Notes under the pieces: generated by a model
Told to the model about the DNA's origin: nothing
Seen by the model: the letters and a program-made list of their open reading frames with translations, nothing else
Databases searched by the model: none
Made by a program: the position numbers and the translations under genes
NCBI GenBank assembly: GCA_026419785.1
Contig: JAODTK010001043.1
Coordinates: 558,001-622,000, forward strand
Direction: 5' to 3'
From: Sclerodactyla briareus
Taxonomy: Eukaryota; Echinodermata; Holothuroidea; Dendrochirotida; Sclerodactylidae
DNA: 64,000 nt
Shown: piece after piece, positions 11,409 through 24,500 of the stretch
How positions within the stretch are numbered: position 1 is the first letter of the stretch
Layout: the number at the start of each line of letters is the position of its first letter

Positions 11409-14400
11409 GTGAGTTTGTTTATTGAACAACCTCCTTCATAGCTAGGGCCAATTATTTTCCACTTTCTAAATGGACAACATTCCACTTTCGAAATGGTGAA
11501 ATTCCATTTTCTTTCCCATTTTCCAAATTGGCAAATTCCATTTTCTAAATAGCAATTTCTGTTTTGTAAATTTCATGGCCTTGTAAATATATCAATGGCA
11601 TAAACATCGTGGAAAGTGTAGTAATGCATGATTACCAATTCTGTAAAAGTGTTGAGCATGTGTGAAGTAATAAAATAAAATATATTTAACAGTATTGTAA
11701 ATCCATTTGTCATGTTTACAAAGCACCGTTATTAGAGAGAAACATACTACGCCCAATTACGGTGTGTTTTTCACCTGAGCGGTTCCCGCTTAGTCCATCA
11801 CACCAAAGTGGTGATGTACAGGATCGCAAGTGAGGCAGGTACAATGATTCTCTCACAGGAAAATAGCAATGGCAGAGCGGCGACGGAAAACTTTTCAATT
11901 TACGCTATTTCAGTAAGTATTGAAAAGTATGATGCCGCAGTTTACATGGTTCGACAGCTACAACTGTGCTCATCTGAGAATTTGTTAAATTTATAGACCA
12001 ATGTGAACTCGCGTGAAAATTATATCGCCGTTTTATAAAATCATTCATTTTTAACGTCGCCTGGGCGTAACCACGAAGCCATCAGGCTATCAATAATTGC
12101 CTACTGGGTACCGCGGCGCTGGCAGGCTGGCAAGTAGACCATGCCACGTGTTTCGTTAAGGCAAACAATACTGAAAAGGGAACCAGGGTCAAAGATATAC
12201 GCTGGTAGGGCGGTATGAGCGGGCCCTGCAGAATGTGACTTATGATGTTAGCGGAGGCCAGCAATCTTCGGCGATCCCTAAAATACGGCATTGCTTGCTT
12301 ATTGGTCAGCTCATTTTTCGCCTATTGGTAAAAACACGCTCTGATGGATGCGGCCTGTCAACCAAAGCACTAGGCGGTGTAGCGAGCGACTTGAAAACGA
12401 TACTGCTTTAAAGCCAAATTGGTTTTCTTCTCTATACAATTGGATTCAACTGATGTGTCCGAAGGCAAGCGGTGTCGAGCCGAAAGCTATTTGTGTTCAA
12501 GGGCCACTCGCTTGCGCCGTTTTAGATATGTTCACTCAGATTTTGCACACGATTGTGACCGCTGTTTTCAGCCATTAGAAGGGTCCAAGAATGTTCGTGT
12601 TTGTTCTTTTTTCATATTCTATGAAAACTCATGTGGAGGTAAGCATATTTTTCTCTTTGTTTTCCTGACGAAAGTTGATGTTTTTACAATTGTTTTTTTT
12701 GGAATTCTGAAATCCGCGTTCTACAATGGTTTCCGCAATTTTTCCGTTTTCCGCATCGCGGAAAAAAATGGCCCTATCATAGCACATCATCCCATAATTT
12801 CTTTTCTGGTTTCTGTAGCCCCTTCTGGCCATGTAAAGTTACTTTTCACAACATAGCAAAAATTAGACTCAATAACTTTGAAATTAAATGCCAAAGTCCG
12901 AGTCACTTTAGTGATACACCCATTAAATGGCTGTTGTGTTGGGTGGAAAATGATCAAGATATTGTGTTCCAGGCCGCATTCGGATGGGCTCAAAATTATT
13001 GACCAGAAATCCTTCTAAATACTTCGACTTTCATAAAGGCCTCCTTAACTCCTACAACCTAGTCCTGTCCCATGTCCTGAAAATAGCGGGGACACCCCAC
13101 AGCTCTTCAGCCAGTGTGCAGTTAGGAACATAGGAATACAACATACAACCAGGGTTCCAAATGATTTTGCGCGTGTCCCAATGTTTGCCCCAGTTTTTTT
13201 GCAGTCCGGAAAAAATGGGCCCTACACCTGGGCGGGGCCAAAGTTAGCTTAAGGGATTTAGCGGAGGCCAAGGGGGCGTGCAGGTTTGCCAAAGTCGAAT
13301 CTGAAAGAGGCTCAAGGGACTCAACTATGGGAAAAGTTGAGAATTAGTCTCTCAGATCATTGATGAAGGCCTTTTTCCAGCTAGAGAAAGGAATTGAATT
13401 GTTGCTTTTCCAGAACATTCATCATATATATAAAATGCATTTATATACATTCATTGGGCAGTGTTTTTTTTTTTTTGGGAGGGGGAGGGGGGCGTGCACG
13501 TTCTCATTTTCACCCATTTAGGGCGCCCTGAATATGAAAATGAGTAGGCCTCGTCTGGGATAGAAAAGACAGTTAGCAATTCGGCACTTGTTTCCTATTT
13601 GAGAAAGTTCCTATACTGAATGCATGACATGTCAAAGTTGACAACTTGAACACCATTGTGACCCATATCCCGACTTGGAGAGCAAGGTTGAGAAATCAAA
13701 TGATAGGCATTAAATCTCACTAAGCAGTGGGCATGATAAATCCCCCTCCGAATCCCTTGGCTATGGGCCTGCACCATTGTTCAAATTTGACAAAGTGTCA
13801 ACATTTTAACTAGGCCTCATTTCAGCGGACGCCTTTGAAATTGGAATCACTACACTAGTGTCAGGAATTAACCATCAGGTGTTCTGCCACTATGCTTCAG
13901 AGTCGACAGTTGGTAGGAAAGAAATACACGAGGAGCAATGGTTACAGGCTCAAACCTTAGTCAGCCTCCGCGTCCGCCCGTGCTGCCTCGTGGAACAGAT
14001 CACCACGTCCACGCTAGAACCGCCCGCGTCCGCATCCTGGAAACACAGCTGTACGCAAGCCATTTTGGGTCAAACATGAGCGAGGGCGTTCATGATATGC
14101 CTGTGTAACTTCACAATAAAACAACAACAGGAGAGTAACTTGCGCAGTAACTCACAATACAACTACAAGGGCCCAGGCCAGACTGCACTTTAAACGTGCA
14201 TCAGCGCGAATTCTCAATCTCGGAGAATCGTACGTACAGTCGAGCTGTGTACTGGTGTCTGTGTATAGAAGGTATTGTTGTTTTGTACCGCTTAGTGTGT
14301 CACACCCGAATTTAGTTCATGGCTCGTGAGCCCGCCCCCCCCCCCCCCCCCCCCCCCCGCCCAGGAGTGTACGGAAATATACTATTTAAAACGCGACACC

Positions 14401-17400
14401 CCCCCCGCCCGCGACGAGGCATACGACCGCGCCCCCCCTGGGTGTACTGGTCCGGCACACACATTGTGTTTTTTGTAGACAAGTGTGATGCTCTCCCGGG
14501 CTTACTATGACATCGGGGGCCGGACCAGGCTGAGGTTGCCGACCCCCCTGCCCTAACAGGTACACACAACTAGTATAAATGGTGCTACCTCACCTCGCTA
14601 GGAAAACCTGAAGCAGATGTGGCCTGCCACTTGTTTTAAATATGATAGTATCATGCTAAAACTGTTAATTATGATTGTTGCCCTCGAGTGGCCAAGAGGG
14701 ATAAGAAGTGAATGTACACATCAAAGGAAAAACAGCTGAATATTAGCAAAGCTGCTGCAGGCATGTGTGTAGACACTGAGGGTGGCCATGACACTTGCAA
14801 TAATAAACTGAAGTCTGAAGAATATGCAGAATTCACATAATGAACTTCACTGTTGTTTGTGCCTGAAAACCCACCAGATACATGAGTGTTTCCCTATCAA
14901 CACTTTCTCGGATAATTGTGGCTGCTAGGCTAACTGAGAATATATCAGTGTTTACGCTGAGGTGCGGGATAGGCGCAAACAAACTGTAAATCTGCACAAA
15001 AGAATTTATATGCTCATTAAATCGCTCACATAAGTTTCAATAGACCGTTTCCATGCACGCGGAGCGGGCGGGAGGGCGATCGTTTTTTGCACCGCACGCA
15101 TTGTAGCGATTTTACCACCGCCCTAGTGCCCGGGTGGTATTTTTCATCGATTTCCAGGGAGAATTCCCAGTTCCAGCCACTACCCAGCTGTTCATTTGTT
15201 CTTCACTCCCTGTAAGAAAATATGGTTTACGCACACACTACACCAGTGATGCAGTGGATGCAACATGCTGTTTCATATGTGCTGTGGCAGTTGTGTCCGG
15301 CTAGGCTCACACGTAAAGCCTACAAATTTGTACAATAGCCGACCAGATTCACATACACATGGGGTAAATATGAGAGTCTGTGGGGCAAGCATGGCAAGTC
15401 ACCTAGGTTAAAAATTGTATAGGCGATAGGCCCAAATTGTTACATCTATGTGTAAATGCGGTTACTATATCAATCGTTCATGTAAAACAACTGCATAGTA
15501 GCCTAAAGTAAATAAAGAAATGCTGTGGTGTGGTGAGTGGTTCACAGAGGTGGCCATAATATAGCATGATACTTCCCTTGGCTATATTGTAGGTTGGTGC
15601 TGGCAGGTTTGCTGAGCCTGCATTCTACTCATGATTGTAAATTGTCATCAGTGACCAAGTAGTGGTCCCCTTTGGGTGTTATAGAATTGCGGTCGGTGGC
15701 CCCTCTAAGAACTTCAAGTTAAAAGATACCAACAGCATGGTTGGCCATCGAGCAAAAAGCCCAGCATTCTGAAAAATTTAGGCCTTGCACTAGTTATGAG
15801 CAACTTGTTGTCACCCATACAAATATCCTGATATTTGCGCCAAAAACAACAACGTTCCCGGTGTTTGTGACTCGCTATAAATCAGCCTCGTTGCTCCAAC
15901 AGATGGAGAGGCAGATTCAGATGCAGAATAAGATGATGGAGAGAAGCTTATGGCGCTGCAGCTGGTGGATCCAGGGAGATGCTCAACTGGGATTCGGTCA
16001 TTCTATGCATCGCATCACTGGCAATTGACTCATGGGGTGAATATGCCCTAAATCAATACTCTCAGATAAATGAATGGATCAGCCGATGGATGGAACAGAA
16101 TCTGAATTATTCTGTTGCTCTGAGAAAGGAATTGGAATGCTTGCAAAATACAAGCACTGTGAGATTCATGCAACAATAAGAGAAGGGGAAGAAAATCCAG
16201 TCAAATGTAGTGTAGACACGGCCATGACACTCGAGGGATGGGAGGGAGGGGAACCTTGTGTACATTACGGCAGTTCAGGTTGATATGCGTTTTGCACACA
16301 CTCTAATTGATGTACAGTTCTTGCTGAAAGGTTTGCCAAGACAAGAACCCTATTGTCCTTGGCCCCATCCTACTCTGTCTTTAATCGTTGGCTATCAGTA
16401 GACTGGAGCTATGGTGGATAAGGTGCACAGATAAGAGTAAGTCAGAATCTCTAAACCGAGGTCTTGAAGGCTGTTTCTGCGGGGCTATACACACCCACGT
16501 GGCGGTTTTACCACCTGCACATGTCTATTACCTTCTGTCTAGAGGACTCATTACTAAATTAATATATGGTATTTTTTAACAGCTGGCGGCTGATTGCGGA
16601 ATATTATTGTCAGCCAGATTCCGGCCGAGTCTTATAGAGACTTCGTAGTTATGACACGCACAACGCACCATGAGGCCATTTATGAAGACACGCAGGTGCC
16701 GAAACTATCGATGAACTGTTTTTGTATGGATTATCTCGGGTATTGTCTTTGATCATAAACCTCCGTTAGATAGACTCGGACCAGAATCAGGGGCTCAGAG
16801 AAGGTTGCAGCGAGTCCGGACAACTGTACTACTGGTCACCTGTAGGCTGTGAACCTTCACACAGTGGCACACCATACAGTAGAGGATAGGATAAGCAATG
16901 CCTCTGTGGAATGAGGGCCACGGTGTGATGGAGGGGGTAACATCGCCCACGCCTACCCCTCCAAGTGGCAGTAAGATAATTTACCCTTATTTCATCGTGA
17001 TGGAGGGGGTTAAAATGGTAATGGTTAAATGGCCTACAATCAAAGTAAGCAGAGGTTATAACATTACCATCTCTAGTCGTGAATGAAAGAGGGGAATATG
17101 CGCCATTTGCCTTTCCTCAAAGTGATCAAGAAGGAATCAAAATACCTTACTCCAGTGTTTGGGACCGGAGGGGGGGGGGGGGGGGGAACATGGCCCATTG
17201 CCTAAACAATAGAGTAAGCAGTGAGAATAATATACTTTATTTCAGTGTGAAGGAAGGGGTAACATGGCCAAAATCGCCTCCACCAACCCCCTCCAATGTT
17301 GGAGCTATCAAAAAGGCTAGGTACCTTACTGCCGGTGGCGAGGGGTAAACATGGTAAATTACATACCCCCAAAAGTCTGAGAGATCAGGATAAAGTACCT

Positions 17401-19551
17401 CCAATTGCCTTCTCCTCAAAGTACGCGAACATAATGAGCCAGGTACCGTACTCCCCGTGTGGCAAGAGGGGGGGGGGCGGGGGTCCTAACATGGCTATTG
17501 CCTACCCCTCAAAGCAGGTAATTAAGATAAGCTACTCCACCCAAGAGAAAAATGTCAATTCAAGCTCCCAGCTGCTTCCAGGATCGCTCAAGTGTTTAAA
17601 TCAATCAGGCCACTATGTCTCTCGTTACTGAGAGGGATGCCTAATCCCTTTTAGACCTGATGCAATATAGCATACTAGGGTTTTTGCATTACTATTTAGA
17701 CCAATAAAGGGGGAAATTAACCTACCTAGTATACAGACCTACATCACCCTAGATGCTATGCTAGACATGGAAGGTAGAGTGTGAGAGATATGTGATAATG
17801 TATGGTTATGGTGAATTATATGGACTTCATCCCAGCTGTTTCAACATGTCTGTGTACCTCTCTCCAATGTAATCGAGTGTGTGTACTGCGACCTGCACAT
17901 TGTTATCAAGATAAATGGGACTATTAGGTCACTATGTGCAATATGCATAAAGGAAAAAGACATTGACTGGGGGGAACCGCACCCATGCTAATTGGTTTAT
18001 GGTCATGGCAATTATATAATTTATCCTTGTCTGATAAATACCTCTATTTTTTCAAGTGAAACAATTATCTACAATTTCTGCTTCAAACCTGTGTACTGTA
18101 AGGCTAAAATGGTTTAACTCATGGATGGAACGATTTTCAAAATTTTGATCGGGGGGGAAGTGGGTACTGCTGTATGGGCTAGGATTGGAGTGGTGCCGAC
18201 TCTTTCGAGGTCACTATAGTGTTTGAAATTTATGCTTCCCTTAGCTTTGATTGGTCATTCACAATGGTATGGGAAAATAATGGTATAATAATGGTATGAT
18301 TAAAGGACAACTGCAAGCTTAGATACAACAGAGGTTTCGATCTTGCAGCAATAAACATGCACCAACTTCAAAAGGACTATAAAGGAAAGTCATTACAATT
18401 GGGTCTTGGCGACGCATCCAGTTGTCCTCAGCTAAATATATTAGCCTCTAAATCATTTGTCTGCAGTTGTCTTAATGATATGGTGTCAATTGTCACCCAG
18501 ACATGTATGCATGGCTATGCACTATGTGCAGAGAATTACGAACCTCCTTCCATATTTCCATGAGTAAATAGCTGTGAATTCCATATCCCCGCCTAACACC
18601 CTATATACAACACAGTGTCGAGATAGTGAAAAATAATAAGCGAGGGTAGTAAACAGGTAGCTACTATAACAGTCAACTGTGATAGCGGTGCTAGACAATA
18701 TTCTTGTATCACATGAGCAGTTTTACTGTGTAGTGTGTAAATCCCAGTTGATGAAATCCTTTAACTCTTAATCAGTAAGATTTTTTAATGGGTTTGCACA
18801 CTCATGATTGGCCTGTCTGGATGATGCAGCTTCAAGGTTTTTGGGTGAAAAGGACACTGGCAAATCTGCCTTCTTTTTTCTGGTACTGGAAAATGAAGGC
18901 AGGATTGAGTAGTCCTGATCCCCGTGCAGCTCACCATGCAGTACCTGCAGATCCCTGTGGGTCTCACAAAAGGACTGTGAAATGATTACCCGTTGCCTTC
19001 GTGCGGCGCTAGCTCGGCTTAAAGAGACTGGGGCAGGGCAGATATAAAGGAACTGCGTTCAGCCAGCACTTTTTGAGGCAATCAATAATCACCATTGTAT
19101 TCGATGGGTGTCTATATATACAGCAGGTAGGCTGCTGAGGTATCAGGATCATTGATTAGCCCCAGCGAGCTAGGCGATGTTCCACGCATAAGCCCTAAGA
19201 CATACATAAGAAGAGAAGAGACTATGCGCCATCTTTATTGCCAGTTTAGGCTATACCTTTCCTTCGCCAGATTTTTTGCTCTAGAAGGCTGATTTTTTTT
19301 GTCATAGGAAAATTGATGGTAGGCAGAGTACCCTTCCCTTTACTACAAGTATGTCCGTGTTCTGACTGACACACTTTCTCTCTCGCAGCTGATGCTGAGA
19401 AGATATTCAGGAGGAGAAGGGTAAAGTTTCACTACCGTTGGGTGCCCACCTTCGCAGCATCGATGAGGCACGCTGGCCGCCTATGAACAGAAGGCGTCTT
19501 CCAGCGAAGAGTAATAAAAATGAACGTCGTGTGACTACGGAACAATCTTGA
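11328..19551 (+). CDS. PLGRKT: Plasminogen receptor Plg-R(KT) homologue, four coding exons (DUF2368 family)
   Basis: Gene-level entry; exons are 11328-11408, 15903-16036, 16331-16436 and 19389-19514/19551. The family is a small (147 residues in human) membrane protein with two transmembrane helices; in vertebrates it binds plasminogen through a C-terminal lysine. Seen here: the start MGSLMSTAMEESFKKNKEFM, the MERQIQMQN linker in exon 2, first-helix remnants, PIVLGPILL of the second helix in exon 3, and LPLG..LRSIDEAR in exon 4. Exon lengths correspond to the human protein segments almost base for base. Exons 2, 3 and 4 need about seven small frame corrections to read through, while splice sites are intact. 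I therefore favour a functional gene recorded with indel errors over a pseudogene, but cannot prove it. No C-terminal lysine is visible in either plausible ending. Confidence 0.88.
11409..15902. other. PLGRKT intron 1 (4.5 kb)
   Basis: A plus-strand open frame at 12419-12636, ending at a plausible donor (TGTGGAG|GTAAGC), lies in a CpG-richer patch at 12050-12640; it has no recognisable domain and could be an alternative exon or chance. There is a T-run with G-run at 13465-13490, a C-run at 14335-14359 and a second C-rich patch at 14398-14440. The rest (12900-13460, 13500-14300, 14450-15900) holds no gene I can support. Confidence 0.5.
15903..16036 (+). CDS. PLGRKT: PLGRKT coding exon 2, with frame breaks
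   Basis: Acceptor TTGCTCCAACAG, donor CATGGG|GTGAAT. The exon begins MERQIQMQNKMMER. After about 45 bases the match to the family moves to other frames: MALQL, then GSREMLNW, then a frame with CIASLA, matching the human stretch from MAMQIAWSREF to the first transmembrane helix. The length of 134 bases fits the 44 residues expected. At least three single-base indels are implied. Confidence 0.85.
16331..16436 (+). CDS. PLGRKT: PLGRKT coding exon 3, with frame breaks
   Basis: Acceptor TTGCTGAAAG, donor ATAAGA|GTAAGT. Fragments in successive frames give FAKTR, then PIVLGPILL, then VGYQ, then DWSYG, then KVHR and IR, which together follow the human segment for the second transmembrane helix and the loop after it (KKKPAFLVPIVPL ... 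YQYDLGYGT ... RMK). The length of 106 bases is what 36 residues require. Three to four indels are implied, the highest density in the gene. Confidence 0.8.
16898..17540. repeat. Degenerate minisatellite in PLGRKT intron 3, ~75-100-base unit
   Basis: Roughly seven diverged copies of a unit containing GAGGGGGTAACATGGCC, then GCCTACCCCTCAAAG, then AAGATAATxTACTTACTCC. Copies start near 16930, 17000, 17090, 17170, 17255, 17340 and 17470. Several copies contain G-runs of varying length. Unit length varies, so the array is old or poorly resolved. Confidence 0.75.
17541..19388. other. Remainder of PLGRKT intron 3
   Basis: AT-rich sequence with short open frames only. No tandem repeats or exon candidates were convincing. 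The last 60 bases end in the pyrimidine-rich acceptor of exon 4. Confidence 0.4.
19389..19551 (+). CDS. PLGRKT: PLGRKT coding exon 4 (C-terminus), one or two frame breaks
   Basis: Acceptor CACTTTCTCTCTCGCAG. It begins DAEKIF; one base is missing, after which QEEKGKVSLPLGAHLRSIDE AR matches the human stretch around LPRGMITFESIEKAR. That frame runs to TGA at 19549-19551 with an Arg/Lys-rich tail. A second apparent indel near 19480 would instead give YEQKASSSEE and stop at TAA 19512-19514, which I find the more natural ending. Neither ending has the C-terminal lysine of the vertebrate protein. Confidence 0.85.
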
Positions 19552-21593
19552 GCTTGCCAACCCCGTGGGGGTTGACTGATAGTCCTCACTAATGGGCATG
19601 GCCTCTCGGATTCCTTTTTATATTGTTTTTAAAACGGCATCCCAAAGGCTTCATGGATTCAGCCACTCATGGTACTCTGACATTGAGGAACAGTTTACGG
19701 TCAAGTTCTGGTGGAGTATAACATGCATCTACAGTACAGTACTGCCTGAACAGCGACCATCTATATGAGGGTTTGTGCAGGTTGCATTCAGCACTCTGGG
19801 TGGGTACCAATTCGTCACCCACCAGCTTGCGCTTCTCACAGGGAGGGATTCCATCTCAAGTTTTTAGAGACGCATATATTATCACAGCACATGTATCTTA
19901 TGTGTCCTTTTAATAAGAATATCGAATACTGTCATTGCCCACGAAGCTATTAGGGAATAATTGTAAATTTCAGGTATCATTATCAGGAGGATATTTGATT
20001 GGCTACTGAGAAGTATGTCATAAATCCATGAGGGTTTCATTTCGTTGATATTTTTGTAACGAAATGAAGACTCTGTCAGAATGGCTATTTGAGCATAAGT
20101 TCATGACTTACTGAACTTTCAGATGCTCATAGCTGAATGATTCATTTAATCAATCTCAGGAGCCTTGCTGTCCAATTGGTGTAAGTATTCATACTTCACA
20201 GATTAGCAAACCATGAAGTTTTTGTTGATTGATCCAAGCAACTGGCTCTGGTGACTCATTCGGTACTCACTGTTACTGCCAGGCCTGGGGTTGCCAACCT
20301 GTGCTGGCAGACTAGTCCGTCCGCCCACCAATGTTAGAATCTGGCCTGCCAGAGCCAAGCCAAAAGTTGTGTATTACATGCCAAGCATATTATCATCACT
20401 GGCCAGAACCCACCTCGCCCTTGCCTCTTAATTGTTTTCACAATCAAATTTTCCTGTGTGGCCGTCACCTCGATAAATCTTGTAACATAAATACTGGAGT
20501 GGTTCGTAAACATCGAACCAGCACAACACAACAGTATCTGAATACCACAGTCAAATACCACAGTTTCTGCACTGTACAATGACGTCTGCGATTGCCATTG
20601 AATGCAAGACAAGAAGTGGGTTGAGGTGTAATCGAGGGGTAATCTGTAATTCATCGATCATACCAATGCTATTTCAACACCCTCCTGCCAGATCTTTAAT
20701 TGGGGTGTGGGGAAGAGTGGGTTTGGGAGGGGGTTTCAGGGGATTGATGGTCGGGTCTTATATCTTATTATTAATCAATAATTTCCAAATAAATCATTAA
20801 TCCCTGTTAATTGGTTGACAAGTGCTACACATGCATTTGTAGGCATTTTCAAATAATTGCAGTTGATTCGGGATAGCAACTCTGATAGGGGTTTTCTAAG
20901 GCCTAAAATTTGCGATTTTGCTTGATAAACATTGTATAATCATTGGTAACGATTTGCCAGACTTCGCCGTCGTATAGTAGTATCACAACTTTTCTATCTT
21001 GACGCAACTTGGTTGGAAGTTGACCACAGTATGGCCTATTGTGGGAAGAACTACCAGGTTGGAGAATGCACATGCCCATGGTATATATTTCCATGACAAA
21101 CTTATCGGTGATCAGAAGTGTGACTTTCGGAATAGGTTTTGCTGTCATTTGACGTTCTCCCATGCATTGGACGCTTTTCCCAGAGCCTGTCAGGGACTCC
21201 TGGGCCTGAATTTAACAGGGTGTAATGTATTCAACATATCTAAGATGCAGCATAATTACAGTCAATCATGACTTGCCCATGCAGTCACTTATGAATCAGT
21301 GTAGAGGTTTGCGAAGCCTTTTGAAAAAAGAAACTATGAAGTTATAAGGGCAGTTCAGGTTCACAGATCATGCAAATATTTTTATTCTTAAATTCTGTGT
21401 GAGGTTTGCTGACCAATTGTTATGATCCAAATTTGGAGAAGGTGACATTTCAAACTCCATCAAAATTATGAATGGAGATAGAGAGGACAGAAATATAGCA
21501 TATTTTGACATTTTGTCATTTATAAATTGTGATAGTGTCTGTGCCATTTTTACTTTCCAAGTGTAATATTTCTACCTTGCAAACGATTTAACG
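19552..21593. other. Intergenic sequence downstream of PLGRKT
   Basis: No canonical AATAAA is close behind the stop that I would defend (AATAAA-like AATAAAAA overlaps the end of the coding exon at 19513). Open frames at 20331-20654 on both strands lack domains. Otherwise nothing recognised. Confidence 0.4.
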
Positions 21594-21790
21594 TTATTCT
21601 GTGATCACTCTTCGTGTTACTTTGGTAAACCCTAACAGGCGCATTTCTGGTTGAGAGAGGGGGTGGGGCTGATCGTGGGCGCGCACCCCCATGTGAGAAA
21701 AAGGGGAGCGAAAGGATGAACGGTATAAAACAGGGGCGCACAAGGGAGAAAAGAAAGAAGGGAAAGGAGAAAAACATATTTGGTGGGAAA
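21594..21790. repeat. GA-rich dispersed repeat with a GGGCGCGC patch
   Basis: A purine tract (AAGGGAGAAAAGAAAGAAGG) next to GGGCGCGCACCCCC. The same combination, in the opposite orientation and longer, is at 48780-49030 (pyrimidine tract then GGGGGGCGCGCGCCCCC). I infer one interspersed family. Confidence 0.55.
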
Positions 21791-22309
21791 ACAGACTATT
21801 CGGTGATACTCGTAAGTATCTGTGTTTTGGCCAAACTTGCCATGCACAGGAATAGTCCAACGTAAGAGTGGACAGATAGATAGAGAGCATGGAAGAACCA
21901 AAGTGAAAACAAGAAATGTGGAGATATTCGAATTGTACGCTATTCGGAACAGGGAAACGACAGAGTCACCGTTACCACTCCAGGAACTTGACTACGACGC
22001 CATCGACCGGGCTCACAGATAATTAATAAGCACTGACCAGTTGTGGCGCTCTGCTTAGATTGTTCATGCTGAAGATGTGACGAAGTCGAACCTAATGGGT
22101 GACGGTTGACATAAAAAAAAATATGTGGAGGTATGGAGGCTGAAAGAATAATCGGATTGGTCAGTTCTGTGCTAAGAAATGTTATTTCCATAAGCTACGC
22201 GCAAACCCAGGTGGTGATATGCTCAAGTAGTTGACGAGAAACGCGCATATGTCGAAGCTAGCGTCTCGACATGCATTGTTTAACCCAATTCGGAATATGA
22301 AGACAAGAA

Positions 22310-22600
22310 GCTAAAAGAGGACAACTCCGGTTTGTTCATCGGTTAGGGCCGAGGAAATGCTATTCCGATATTTTTGGGCATCACAACCCCCAAAGTTCCT
22401 TGACGATGCACCAACCTGTGGTGGCCATCGCTTTAAGTTGAAGGGAAAAGTCAAACCCTGCGCGCAGGGGCGTCGGGAAGCGTTTCGAAAAGTGGGAGGG
22501 GGACATATTCGAAACGCAAATGTACCTAAGCGAAGCGCCACCACGGTTGGCGCGGAAGGCAAAGAAATTTCAGAGTTCAACCTCCAGGTCGGACGGAACG
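22310..22600. repeat. G-run/GCGAAGCGC dispersed repeat, copy 1
   Basis: Contains GTGGGAGGGGGACATATTCG followed by AAGCGAAGCGCCACCACGGTTGGCGCGG. Its core GCGAAGCGCCACCA...TTGGCGCGGAGCGC recurs at 29519-29556 and 39959-39997. The core is partly palindromic (GCGCC/GGCGC). Confidence 0.7.
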
Positions 22601-22980
22601 CACTTGCCAGGCCAGATAGCACCCATCTACATTGTGTGATTTGAGTAAAAGACAGACAAAAAAGTTTTCATTGTGAAACTAAGATGATTTACGGATTATC
22701 ACACATGGAGTTTTTCATTAACTCTTCTACTCTGGTCTCTGGGGGATCGAAGGAAAAGCCATAGGATTACGGGACCACCATTTGGGAGCAGGAAAATTTT
22801 GCCCGAATTTGACAAGTTAGTTATCGGCGACTACCGGCGCGCGCAATTGCTGAGCGAAAAAAAAGTTCTTGTTTTCCGAGCATTTTATCGAAAAAGTCGC
22901 AAAAAATAAACTCACGTTGCTTTTTCATTTCACCAAATTTTCCATTGAATTTTCCAACGAATTTATCTCAAGAAAAATGT
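22601..22980. other. Intergenic sequence, no gene seen
   Basis: No credible frame or repeat beyond a few A-runs. Confidence 0.35.
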
Positions 22981-23640
22981 GGGGGGGGGGGGGGAGTCTG
23001 CCCTAGGCTGTGAAATTAATGAGTGAACAACTGATTTGAAGCATTACATCGCATATTAAGCCTACAACGGCCTGGAAGAAAAAAGTCATTGGCGGCGACA
23101 AACAATTGTTAAATAGGCACTTTTGGCTACTCGATTTAAAATACGAGAACTCGGTATGGAACATGGGTAATCCTTCCACTTCGGCCCTTGTTCGGGTTCC
23201 CGTTCTCTGCACCTGGGGTACCCGCACCTGGAATTAGTTGGACATTAGGACAATTTCCAACGCGATTTTGTTTGGTTAGACCCAAAAATTGAATCAGTTT
23301 AGAGTGATACAAAAATCGGGCAATTTGCTATTATTTTTATCACGGGGGCGGGGGTACGGAAAAGGGGGGTGGGGGGGACAAACGATATGATATCCCCCAA
23401 ACTTTTGAAAGTGGGGGGGGGGGCAGTACCCCAGTCCCCCCACCTGTTGAGCCCATGCCTGCGCGTGACCGGGGAGAGAAAGGAAAGTTCGCGAGCACAC
23501 GCTGTGAACAGCGCAGCTGGGGGAGGGGGGGGGGCTAATGTATCCCGTAATCTCTGCCCAAGTCCACCTGCTGTGCTGAGCGCCAGCGTGAAGGCGACAG
23601 TACCATTTGGCCTCCACCGGAAGGAAATTCAGGAGGAGAC
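22981..23640. repeat. Poly-G tracts and related dispersed repeat
   Basis: G-runs at 22981-22994, 23362-23377, 23412-23421 and 23521-23533, with the phrase AAACTTTTGAAAGTGGGGGG. It belongs to the same general G-run class as the 28.6, 29.2, 42.5 and 47.2 kb segments. The open frames on both strands follow from the homopolymers. Confidence 0.65.
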
Positions 23641-24404
23641 TTAATGGTCACTATGGCATGTGTGTACGTGTTTTTGTATTTATGTGTGTGAGTGTCACAC
23701 CTTCTCGTTAGCAGATATCTTTAGAACGGTAAATGCAATTGCGTCAAAGTTCAGGGGCATCGGGTTGGGGTGAACACGATCTGATTATATGTTGGCACAA
23801 AAAGTCACTAATTAAGAGTGTTAGCTATTTAGTAATTTATTGTTTAGGCTCTTAGCAAGATTACGATAACCGAAGGTGCTAGGTGACTTGGTTTGGCACA
23901 TAGATGCGGAATACGAGGTAGATGACGGATTAGATTTTCACGTAAGATATGTGTCTTACGTCGTTCCTGATTTGCATATTTACCGAGAAATTCACAAGCT
24001 TGTTGGAGTTTCATGAAACCTGGTGGGTTGGTTTACCTGTGAGTTCCAATTTTTTATTCATGGTTCAGGGTCACTGAGGTCACCCAACGTGTCTAATGTT
24101 GCATAATTTATGCGTAATTGTAAAGTTTGCCAGATTTTCGGTAAACTTGGTAATTGCCTAAATTTGCATATTTAGGCAATTTACTCACATTTTCCACAAA
24201 ACTTTTACTCCTTTAGTGGACATTGTCAATAATCATGCCTTTTTTAATTTGAAATTCGTCACCACTGATTAGTAGGCTGTTTCGGTTAAATGCTGATCCT
24301 GAAATCTTTAAAGCGACACATGAATGCCTTGTAAAATATGTGCATGGTGGACTAATAAAGTAACAACTGATCGCGCAACCACTGGGGGCGATCGCCTTGT
24401 ATGA
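23641..24404. repeat. Dispersed repeat of the 'gaaacctggtggg' class
   Basis: Non-coding text with phrases such as TCATGAAACCTGGTGGGTTG and CAGGGTCACTGAGGTCACCC, repeated in related form at 7230, 25.3-27.6 kb, 35.2-35.7 kb and 50.3-50.9 kb. Confidence 0.6.
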
Positions 24405-24500
24405 GACCTGGTATACCCGAACCCGACCGGGATTAGAACCCCGGTCTCTTCATCGGGGTGGAAGGCCGACTCTCTACACAATTGTGTCAGCACGCGGTAC
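24405..24500 (-). repeat. tRNA-derived sequence (SINE head or tRNA pseudogene)
   Basis: Read on the minus strand, GTAGAGAGTCGGCCTTCCAC is followed about 20 bases later by GGGGTTCTAATCCCGG, a good B box inside a 5-base T stem. The A-box side is degenerate (no clean TGGCNNAGTGG) and the acceptor stem does not close, so I do not call a functional tRNA. Confidence 0.6.

Noticed and set aside
24405-24500. Functional tRNA gene
   Set aside because: Box B is good but box A is degenerate and no acceptor stem closes.
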